Source of the DNA: Deltaproteobacteria bacterium
Lineage (GTDB): Bacteria > Myxococcota_A > UBA9042 > DTJE01
DNA: 12,715 bases
NCBI GenBank assembly: GCA_016784945.1
Contig: JADHTP010000065.1
Coordinates: forward strand, 1 to 12,715
Direction: 5' to 3'
Made by a program: the position numbers and the translations under genes. A model generated the notes under the pieces. That model made no database searches and was not told the DNA's origin. It worked only from the letters and a program-made list of their open reading frames with translations. Positions 6,615 to 12,715 of this stretch are shown in pieces (within the stretch, counting starts at the first letter, position 1; every line of letters begins with the position of its first letter).

Positions 6615-6986
6615 ATGATTCGTCTCGGTGTCGGACTCGTGGCCCTGGCGTTGCTGGTTTCGGGCCCGCTGGCCGCCATGGACCTGGTGCGCGGGGGCCT
6701 GGCCGCATTGACCTCACACGAGATCGGCCACTCCCTGGGCCTGGTGGCCTACGGACCCCCTCCCCACGGCGCTTTCGCCGACGAGAAACTGGCCGAATTC
6801 ATCGCAAACCCCGGCGGCTCCGTGGGCCCCCACATCGACACCGCCGGCCAGAACCTGATGCAAGCGGGACCGGGTTCGGGCAACCTGCCCCCCATGAGCC
6901 TGGGGTTTCTCATGAGCCCCTGGTTCTTCAACGAATTGAACCTGGCCTACCTGCAGGGACGGGTGGTGCTGCTGCCCAAGGATTGA
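6615..6986 (+). CDS. Small secreted metzincin-like protein, probably N-terminally reduced
   Basis: 123 residues starting at ATG 6615 behind GAGGAG. Residues 1-21 are a signal peptide (MIRLGVGLVALALL core, cleavage near GPLAA). Only about a dozen residues later comes a zinc-protease helix, HEIGHSLG (35-42), then NLMQAG (80-85), which resembles the Met-turn of metzincins, and finally FNELNLAYLQGR. In full-size metzincins the active-site helix is preceded by 100 or more residues of sheet and propeptide; none is present. The third ligand expected in HEXXHXXGXXH is Ala45, with His51 and His73 as possible substitutes. Whether it is an active enzyme, an inactive relic or a fragment fused to a signal peptide cannot be told from sequence. 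It is divergent from eutB; a frame-compatible upstream ATG at 6540 lacks support. Confidence 0.68.
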   Translation: MIRLGVGLVALALLVSGPLAAMDLVRGGLAALTSHEIGHSLGLVAYGPPPHGAFADEKLAEFIANPGGSVGPHIDTAGQNLMQAGPGSGNLPPMSLGFLMSPWFFNELNLAYLQGRVVLLPKD

Positions 6987-7085
6987 CCGGCAAGTCGCCC
7001 ACAACCCCCGGTGACGCTACAACCCGCGCATCCAGTCTGGTAGACTTCCCGGTCAGAGGGAAACCCCGTGACGCAGGGAGACGAT

Positions 7086-9587
7086 GTGAGACGTGCCTAT
7101 TCCTATCTTCTGCCGCCGGTGCTGGCGATCATGCTGGTGACGGCGGCGGGGTGTTCCGACGGCGCCTACCTCAGCACCCGGGGAGCCGTCCTGGGAAGCG
7201 TTCCATGCGCCTTGAACAACGACTGTCCCGATGACAACCCCTGCACCCTGAGCACGTGCCTCGATGGGTTCTGCCGTTCGGACTGGATCCCGGGATGTTG
7301 CTGGGCCCCGCCCGATCTGCACCCCCAGACCGAGCTGCCCTGGCTGGATGGGGCCGAAAGGCAGGCCTTTGCCGACACCCTGTGCGACGACGACACCCCC
7401 TGCACCCCCAAGGACCGTTGCAACCAGGGGACGAACACCTGCGAGGCGGGAGACTGGATCGACGGTTGCTGTCGGTACGACGTGGAGTGCGCCCCCGCCA
7501 ATCCCCACCTGTGCCAGGTCTACCAGTGCAAGAATTTCCAGTGCAGGGTCACCCTGAAAGAGGGCTGCTGTCTCATGACGTGGGACGACGGCTACGATTC
7601 GGTCACCACGAGCGCCGACGTGCTCTGCGACGACGGCGATCCCTGCTCCAACGACGTGTGCAACCAGAACGAATGCCTCAATTTCTGTACCCCGGGATGC
7701 TGCACTGAGGACACCTACTGCCAGCAGAACTTCGACGACGGGGACGCCTGTACCCAGGAGAAATGCGTCTTCGATCCCGAATCCGAATGCACCTACTGCC
7801 GGCACTTCTACCAGGCCGACTGCTCGCAGCAGCTTCCTTACCTGGAGGGCTTCTCCGGGGACGTGGATTTCGTGGACATGGGATGGTCCATCGAGGAGAT
7901 CGGGCCCTTCCCCGCGTCCAACTGGCACTTCGGGTCCGCGGGGAACCTTGGCCCGGACCGGCACTTGAGATTTCTCTGGTTCCCCACCACGGAGCACGTG
8001 AAGTCCCTGGCGGTCACGCCCATTATCGACGCCTCTTCCGCGGCCAGCAGCGGGCTGAATCCGCTGAACGTGGTGACCCTGCAGTGGCGCATGGCGTACA
8101 CCCACTGGGACCAGACCGAGCCCGCGGTGCTGCGGGTGGTGGCCAGCGCCGTGGGGAACTGGGCCGACCCGCTCGTTCTCTGGGAGGCCACGGTGGACGA
8201 CCACCTGGAGTACGCTTTCTACTCCGTGGAGCTGCCCGGCGTGGTGAAGTTCCTGGAAACCCTGCAGATCGCCTTCATGGTGGAGGCCACCTCCACCTTT
8301 GCCATGGATTCCTGGACCATCGACGACCTGCTCCTGGCGGAAGGCAAGGCCAACGACCTGGCACTGGCCAAGCTGTTCCGGTGCGAGACCCAGGACTGCA
8401 ACGTGGCCACCAGCGCGGAACTCCTGGAAGAGGTCACCGACGGGATTCCCGACGTCACCATGGAGGTTTACGACCACTATCGGATGGTCCTGTGCTTTTC
8501 CGATCCCGACACCAACGACGCCATCTATGGATACTGGGGCCGGCCCCATGCCTATCTCGAGGGTTTCCCCATGGACCAGCCGGACTTCGTGGTGCCGGCG
8601 GACGTGAGCGGGTTCGGGAACTCCTGCTTCACCAACACCGCGGGCGTCAACGCCATGTGCGGCAACGACGTGGCGGAATATTTCTGCACCATCGACCTGG
8701 ACCCCAAGGGACTTCAGACGAGCCTCGGCACACACCATCTCGGAATCCTGGTACAGGACGAATGGAAACCCGTGACCAGCACCGACAGACACAGCCCCCT
8801 GCAGTCGGTCTATCGGACCGAAGTGACCGTGAGACCCGGCAAGGGATACCTGATCTGGTCACCCACCGGGGCCAGCCACCTGTCGGCCATGGCCATGAAG
8901 AAGGCCGTCGAGGTCTCGGGCCGTTGGGCCCACATCATTACGGACCTGGACATGGTGGATGACCTGTCCCGCTACGACGGCGTCCTGGTCACCCTGGGCG
9001 TGAAGGGGTACGAGCACGACCTGAGCGCCCCCGAGGCCCTGCGGTTGAAGGACTACCTGGATGGCGGTGGGCGATTGTACCTGGAGGGCGGGGATTTCTG
9101 GTTCGTGGGCCCCGGCGAGGGCCAGATCCTGGACCTGTTCCCCTATTTCCAGGTGGAAGGGCTCTGGGACGGGCTGTGGGACGGCTCCCCCACCCTGAAC
9201 CAGCCGCTCGTGGGCGCTGGTTTCCTGGAAGGGATCGGATTCGAATACGACCAGGGCGCCACCTTCAATTTCTACAACGACGCCATGGCCCACAAGCCCC
9301 TGTCGGGCGCCCGGGAACTGGTGCACCATGGCGATTCCCAGGGATTCGCGCTGGTGGTGGGCAACGAGTCCGCGTCCTGGCGGGTCATCGGCTCGTCGGT
9401 GCTGTTCGGGGGATTGCAGGAAAAGGACGAGGGCACCACGGACTACCTCATGAACCGCTACCTGTACTTCTTCGAATACGGCCTTCCACCCTGTGCCCTG
9501 GACTCGCAGTGCGAAGACTTCGAGGCCTGCACCGCGGACCAGTGCCTGGACGGCGAATGCCACAACGACATGATGCCAGGCTGCTGA
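7086..9587 (+). CDS. Large cysteine-rich surface lipoprotein with terminal Cys-repeat modules
   Basis: 833 residues from GTG 7086 (AGGGAG five bases upstream); GTG 7068 in the same frame, also with a ribosome-like GAGGG, would add six residues. A lipoprotein signal ends LVTAAGC, so Cys23 should be lipidated. Residues 41-206 hold several Cys-rich modules, each with acidic residues and ending in GCC or similar, of the type common in Myxococcota surface proteins. Residues about 250-420 look like a jelly-roll, possibly ligand-binding, domain (WSIEEIGPFPASNWHFGS; DSWTIDDLLL). Residues 425-585 are an unassigned beta-rich domain with six cysteines. Residues 586-800 resemble a class I glutamine-amidotransferase-like or ThuA-like fold (YDGVLVTLGVKG, LKDYLDGGGRLYLEGGDFW), without an obvious catalytic Cys. 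Residues 803-833 repeat the first Cys module and end in PGC. Function unknown; probably displayed outside the cytoplasm and disulfide-rich. Confidence 0.9.
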   Translation: MRRAYSYLLPPVLAIMLVTAAGCSDGAYLSTRGAVLGSVPCALNNDCPDDNPCTLSTCLDGFCRSDWIPGCCWAPPDLHPQTELPWLDGAERQAFADTLCDDDTPCTPKDRCNQGTNTCEAGDWIDGCCRYDVECAPANPHLCQVYQCKNFQCRVTLKEGCCLMTWDDGYDSVTTSADVLCDDGDPCSNDVCNQNECLNFCTPGCCTEDTYCQQNFDDGDACTQEKCVFDPESECTYCRHFYQADCSQQLPYLEGFSGDVDFVDMGWSIEEIGPFPASNWHFGSAGNLGPDRHLRFLWFPTTEHVKSLAVTPIIDASSAASSGLNPLNVVTLQWRMAYTHWDQTEPAVLRVVASAVGNWADPLVLWEATVDDHLEYAFYSVELPGVVKFLETLQIAFMVEATSTFAMDSWTIDDLLLAEGKANDLALAKLFRCETQDCNVATSAELLEEVTDGIPDVTMEVYDHYRMVLCFSDPDTNDAIYGYWGRPHAYLEGFPMDQPDFVVPADVSGFGNSCFTNTAGVNAMCGNDVAEYFCTIDLDPKGLQTSLGTHHLGILVQDEWKPVTSTDRHSPLQSVYRTEVTVRPGKGYLIWSPTGASHLSAMAMKKAVEVSGRWAHIITDLDMVDDLSRYDGVLVTLGVKGYEHDLSAPEALRLKDYLDGGGRLYLEGGDFWFVGPGEGQILDLFPYFQVEGLWDGLWDGSPTLNQPLVGAGFLEGIGFEYDQGATFNFYNDAMAHKPLSGARELVHHGDSQGFALVVGNESASWRVIGSSVLFGGLQEKDEGTTDYLMNRYLYFFEYGLPPCALDSQCEDFEACTADQCLDGECHNDMMPGC
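7206..7703 (+). repeat. Array of Cys-rich protein modules in the lipoprotein (with a distant copy at 9492-9584)
   Basis: The encoded modules follow a loose plan C-x5-C-acidic-x-PCT-x4-C-x4-C-x7-GCC. Examples are residues 41-72 (CALNNDC, NPCTLSTCLDGFC, PGCC), 100-129 (CDDDTPCT, DGCC) and 181-206 (CDDGDPCSNDVC, TPGCC). The copy at the very C-terminus (CALDSQC, CTADQCLDGEC, PGC) is closest to the first module, sharing CAL, CT, CLDG-C and PGC. The copies are diverged at DNA level, so this is a protein-level repeat rather than a recent duplication. Confidence 0.7.
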
Positions 9588-9627
9588 ACCCGTCTGAATC
9601 CGCCCGATCGGGAAGGGGTTTGACGCC

Positions 9628-10752
9628 ATGAAAGGTAGAAGGCTTTCGAACTACTCCCGGCGGGTGGACATCCCGGTGCTGTCCGAGCGGCTGAGCCGTT
9701 ACGTGAGCGAACTCTACCGTCGTCGGCACTGGCTGGGTCGGGACACGGGGCCCCGCAAGCTGGCCAATCTGGCCATGAACGGCGTGGAGGCCGCGGCACG
9801 CCGCGAGAGGCTCAGGTCACTTCCCTCGGTGGTGAAGGTCGACATCTCGCCACTGTGCAACCTGCATTGCCCCGCCTGCGTTCACGCGGGGGAAGGGCCC
9901 GAGGCCCTGGCGCGCCAGCACTTCAGACCAGACCAGAAAATGACCGTGGACCAGTACCGCCGGGTCATCGATCAGGTCCGGGAAACGGCCATCACCGTGT
10001 CTCCCTACTTCATGGGGGACCCCTTGATGCATCCGGACCTGGCCGCCCTGTCCCGCATTACGGCGGAAGCCGGCGTACAACTGCACTTGAGCACCAACCT
10101 CAGCTTTCACCTGGACGACCGCCGGATCCATGAACTGGTGGACTGCGGCATCACCCATTTCACGGTGTGCCTGGACGGATTGACCCAGGAGACCTACGGC
10201 CGTACACGGGTGGGGGGGCGTATTCACCGGGTGCTGGACAACCTGGGGAGGCTGTGTCGCGCCCGGGAGCGAGCCGGCAGCGACCGACCCGAAATCGAGG
10301 TCCAGTACATCAAGTACCCGCACAACCTCCACGAGATGGAGGCCGCGAGGGACCTGTGTCGCAAGATGGGGGTCGACCAGTTCGCCGAACTGTGGGGTTC
10401 GAGGGACAACTGGGTCGAGGAAAGGCCCCTGGGCGACGAGCCGAGAGGGCGGTGGCTGTTCCCCCGGTGCCTGTGGCCCTACACTACGCTGGTGGTCAAA
10501 TACAACGGCGACGTGCTGCCCTGCTGCCTGCACCGGATCGGCGAGCACTACGTGGATGGTGGGGATTCCCGTCCCGTGGGGAATTTGTTCGAAGAGGACC
10601 TGGAGCAGGTGTGGAATTCGCCTGCCTACCTGGCCACCCGGAGAATGGTCTGCAATCCCGGTGTGGTCCGGTCCGACCCCGACGCAGCCGCCAATTTCTG
10701 CCAGGGGTGCGGCGCACTGTTTCACAACGATGACGGTTTCGAGGGGGCCTAG
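9628..10752 (+). CDS. Radical SAM enzyme with C-terminal SPASM domain
   Basis: 374 residues starting at ATG 9628, with GGAAGGGG ahead of it. The radical SAM cluster motif is CNLHCPAC (Cys77, Cys81, Cys84), binding the 4Fe-4S cluster that cleaves S-adenosylmethionine. MGDPLMHP (129-136) takes the place of the GGEPL-type SAM-binding motif, with Asp for Glu. The C-terminal third is SPASM-like: Cys281 in PRCLWPY, NGDVLPCC (293-300), GNLFEEDLEQVW, Cys342 and FCQGCG (357-362) would hold auxiliary Fe-S clusters. Such enzymes mature peptides or proteins, or act on sugars and other small molecules; the substrate here is unknown. It begins 40 bases after the Cys-rich lipoprotein on the same strand, so the two may be co-expressed, making the lipoprotein a conceivable but unproven substrate. 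Its TAG overlaps the stop of the convergent cyclase gene. Confidence 0.9.
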   Translation: MKGRRLSNYSRRVDIPVLSERLSRYVSELYRRRHWLGRDTGPRKLANLAMNGVEAAARRERLRSLPSVVKVDISPLCNLHCPACVHAGEGPEALARQHFRPDQKMTVDQYRRVIDQVRETAITVSPYFMGDPLMHPDLAALSRITAEAGVQLHLSTNLSFHLDDRRIHELVDCGITHFTVCLDGLTQETYGRTRVGGRIHRVLDNLGRLCRARERAGSDRPEIEVQYIKYPHNLHEMEAARDLCRKMGVDQFAELWGSRDNWVEERPLGDEPRGRWLFPRCLWPYTTLVVKYNGDVLPCCLHRIGEHYVDGGDSRPVGNLFEEDLEQVWNSPAYLATRRMVCNPGVVRSDPDAAANFCQGCGALFHNDDGFEGA

Positions 10753-12089
10753 CCCTCGTGAGATTCACCGGTCCGTTTGGATCGGGCTGTCTTCACGCGG
10801 TTGCGGCCGGCCTTCTTGGCCTCGTACATGGCCTTGTCCGCCTCGCGGACGAGTTCGATTTCATCCACGGCCTGGTCCGGGAAGGTGGCTACGCCGATGC
10901 TGATGGTCAGGCGGCCCTTGGGTTGGTCCTCCTCGCCCGCGAAGGGGTGCTTTTCCACCCGATCCCGCAGTATCTCGGCCAGCATGGAGGCATCGGTCCG
11001 GCTGGTGCCGGGCAGGATGACCGTGAATTCCTCACCGCCATAGCGGCAGGGTATGTCGGTGGCCCGTACCCTCTCGCGGATCAGCGTGGCCAGGATCCGC
11101 AGCACCTTGTCGCCTTCCGGGTGGCCGTGCTCGTCGTTGAACTGCTTGAAGTGATCCACGTCGATCATGAGCAGGGACAGGGGGACCGGGATCCGCTGGC
11201 TCCGGCGGATCTCCATCTGGAGCACGTCCTCGAAGTGGCGGAAATTGTACAGGCCGGTGAGCCCGTCCGTTGTGGCCAGTTCCTTCAGCCTTTCGTTGGC
11301 GGACTCGAGTTCGCGGTTCCTTTCCCGGACCTCGTCCTCCAGTCTCACCGTGTTGGCCTGGATGTGCTCGGCCATGTTGTTGAAGGTCAGGCTCAGTTCG
11401 GCCAGTTCGTCTCGACTGGTCACCTTGGCCCGGGTGGACAGGTCTCCCGCTGCGAAGCCACTGGCCGCCGTCGTGAGCGATTTCACCGGGCGGACCACGT
11501 GACGGCTGAGGAACAGGGCCGCCAGCATGGCCGTGAGCACGATGACCAGCAGGGTCGTGGCCATGGCCTTGAAGATCAGATCGGAGAGGTTCGACTGCAC
11601 GCGGTCCAGTCCGATACCCGCGATGGCCGTCCCCCAGCGGATTCCGCGCTGGCCGGGTACCGACGAAACCACGGGCTCGCTCACCATCAGGGTGTCCTTC
11701 CCGTTGCGGGTCGTCACCCTGACCAGGGATTGACGTGCATCGCCGGCCTCCACGGAAAAAGGGTCGTCCGCCAGGGCGCCGTAGCGCCACTGTTCCGTGT
11801 GCCCCACCACGTGACCATCGGGATCGACGACTGCCACGAACTGGATGTCCAGGAGTTCCATGTTCCGTTCCATGAGGGTGGACAGGACACCGTCGAGGAC
11901 CTCGATCTGGTTCGAAGCCAGGTAGCCCGTGGTTTCCACGGCCAGTACCGCGAGGAACGTGCGGGCGCGCAGTTCGGCCTCTTCAACGTAGGTGTCCTTG
12001 TGGGCCTGGATCAGCAGCGTGCCCAGGACCGCCAGGGCCACCATGGCGATGCCCACCCCGTAGACCAGGATTTTGGTTCTGAGACTCAC
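10749..12089 (-). CDS. Membrane-bound diguanylate cyclase: periplasmic sensor, HAMP, GGDEF
   Basis: 446 residues. TM1 spans about 8-27, a periplasmic Cache-like sensor about 30-172 (FVAVVDPDGHVVGHTEQW) and TM2 about 174-195. A HAMP domain (about 196-248, VVRPVKSLTTAASGFAAGDLS) and a short coiled coil (about 248-272) lead to the GGDEF domain from about 275 (DGLTGLYN) to 435. The signature is GGEEF (351-355), so cyclase activity making c-di-GMP from two GTP is expected. An RATD I-site (342-345) five residues upstream predicts product inhibition. The C-terminus is basic, with no EAL or other output domain. The start is GTG at 12089, overlapping the stop of the upstream PhnD-like gene as GTGA. 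That coupling suggests the binding protein supplies the signal, in addition to or in place of direct binding by the Cache-like domain. Confidence 0.95.
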   Translation of the reverse strand: MSLRTKILVYGVGIAMVALAVLGTLLIQAHKDTYVEEAELRARTFLAVLAVETTGYLASNQIEVLDGVLSTLMERNMELLDIQFVAVVDPDGHVVGHTEQWRYGALADDPFSVEAGDARQSLVRVTTRNGKDTLMVSEPVVSSVPGQRGIRWGTAIAGIGLDRVQSNLSDLIFKAMATTLLVIVLTAMLAALFLSRHVVRPVKSLTTAASGFAAGDLSTRAKVTSRDELAELSLTFNNMAEHIQANTVRLEDEVRERNRELESANERLKELATTDGLTGLYNFRHFEDVLQMEIRRSQRIPVPLSLLMIDVDHFKQFNDEHGHPEGDKVLRILATLIRERVRATDIPCRYGGEEFTVILPGTSRTDASMLAEILRDRVEKHPFAGEEDQPKGRLTISIGVATFPDQAVDEIELVREADKAMYEAKKAGRNRVKTARSKRTGESHEG

Positions 12090-12715
12090 GGGGCCTCCCC
12101 GCCCAGGGCCCGGACCTTTGAAAGGACCTCGCGGACCGGACCGTAGAACGAGTCGCTGGTGGGGACCCAGCCGTTGACATACTGGAGACCGCCCAGGGCC
12201 TTGCGGCCCGTCTCGGACGTGTTGTTGAGTTCGTCCAGGGCCTGGGAGACGGCCTCCACCAACCCCGACTCCAGCCCGGGTCTGGCCACCAGGGCGTCCA
12301 GGGGAATCCGGCCCGTGACCCCGAGCACCCGGAGGGATCCGGTGTCGATTTCCTTCATACGGGCGGATTTGAGGGCCCCCTGGAAGGTGGCGCCCGCGTC
12401 CACGCGCCCCTCGAGCACCGCCCGGATCACGGCATCGTGGGACCCGAGGAAGATGGCGTTGGTGAAATCCAGGCCAGGTGACAGGCCCGCCGACATCAGT
12501 CGCCCCAGGGGAAACAGGTAACCGGAGGCCGACGACCGTTCCACGAAGGCGATGCGCTTTCCCGCCAGGGCACCAAGGTCGGTGATGGGGCTGTCCCGGC
12601 GCACGATGACGTACCCGGAGTAGTGGACTGCCCCGTCCACCACCATGGTGCGCAGCAGGCGGAGGCAGGGGATCTGTTCATGGGCCTTCACGTAGGCCAG
12701 CGGAGGGAGCTTGGC
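12086..12715 (-). CDS. PhnD-like periplasmic solute-binding protein, N-terminus beyond window edge
   Basis: The last 209 residues of a protein whose frame is open to base 12715, so its start lies outside. It matches the phosphate/phosphite/phosphonate-type substrate-binding family (PhnD-like): LAYVKAHEQIP, YSGYVIVRRDSPITDL, GKRIAFVERSSASGYLFP, GSHDAVIRAVLEGRVDAGATF, and a typical C-terminal helix region ending YGPVREVL. Members bind small anions or other ligands in the periplasm; ligand specificity cannot be read from this fragment, and many stand-alone homologues next to signalling genes are sensors rather than transport components. Its TGA overlaps the GTG of the diguanylate cyclase, and no ABC permease or ATPase gene is seen downstream. 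I therefore infer a role in sensing; transporter genes could still lie beyond the right edge. Confidence 0.88.
   Translation of the reverse strand, partial: AKLPPLAYVKAHEQIPCLRLLRTMVVDGAVHYSGYVIVRRDSPITDLGALAGKRIAFVERSSASGYLFPLGRLMSAGLSPGLDFTNAIFLGSHDAVIRAVLEGRVDAGATFQGALKSARMKEIDTGSLRVLGVTGRIPLDALVARPGLESGLVEAVSQALDELNNTSETGRKALGGLQYVNGWVPTSDSFYGPVREVLSKVRALGGEAP

Noticed and set aside
6505..6717. The eutB frame is open upstream, suggesting a 71-residue N-terminal extension.
   Set aside because: E. coli EutB aligns from the Met at 6504 with exactly the same total length. The extension is low-complexity and overlaps the start of the divergent secreted gene.
7053..8792. A 579-residue open frame antisense to the lipoprotein gene.
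   Set aside because: It is a codon-position shadow of high-GC coding DNA. Its sequence is Val/Gly/His-rich without domains, while the plus strand encodes a convincing lipoprotein with repeats.

Overview
This is a gene-dense, high-GC bacterial window of nine recognisable genes plus two gene fragments; the longest stretch without a gene is about 200 bases. No RNA gene, insertion sequence, CRISPR array or prophage is visible. GC content, a long cysteine-rich surface lipoprotein, a PF00882 zinc phospholipase-like protein and a HAMP-GGDEF sensor suggest a Gram-negative of the former Deltaproteobacteria, perhaps Myxococcota or a relative. That placement is inference; there is no phylogenetic marker here.

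Left part, minus strand. The layout reads right to left: eutB (6504-5143), eutC (5131-4214) and an in-frame fusion of the shell protein EutL with the corrinoid adenosyltransferase EutT (4217-2931). Next comes a damaged 5' fragment of what looks like a nucleobase permease (about 2922-2834), which abuts a truncated secreted beta-barrel-like ORF on the opposite strand (2630-2830). A PF00882 zinc phospholipase-like protein (2432-1545) and an amidase running off the left edge (1476-1) follow. The amidase strongly resembles plant-type fatty acid amide hydrolase (FAAH). FAAH releases ethanolamine from N-acylethanolamines, and EutBC converts ethanolamine to acetaldehyde and ammonia using adenosylcobalamin made by EutT. 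The block may therefore be an acylethanolamine or phospholipid-to-ethanolamine scavenging locus, though FAAH, the PF00882 gene and eutBC need not share one transcript.

Middle part, plus strand. A 123-residue secreted mini-metalloprotease-like protein (6615-6986) is divergent from eutB. It is followed by an 833-residue cysteine-rich lipoprotein (7086-9587) and a radical SAM/SPASM enzyme (9628-10752), close enough to be co-expressed.

Right part, minus strand. A PhnD-like periplasmic binding protein enters from the right edge (to 12086). It is translationally coupled by a 4-base overlap to a membrane diguanylate cyclase (12089-10749), suggesting a ligand-to-c-di-GMP sensing pair. The cyclase meets the radical SAM gene tail to tail with overlapping stop codons.

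The most unusual items are the EutL-EutT fusion, the FAAH-like amidase beside eut genes, and the scar near 2830 where two convergent genes have both lost their 3' ends.
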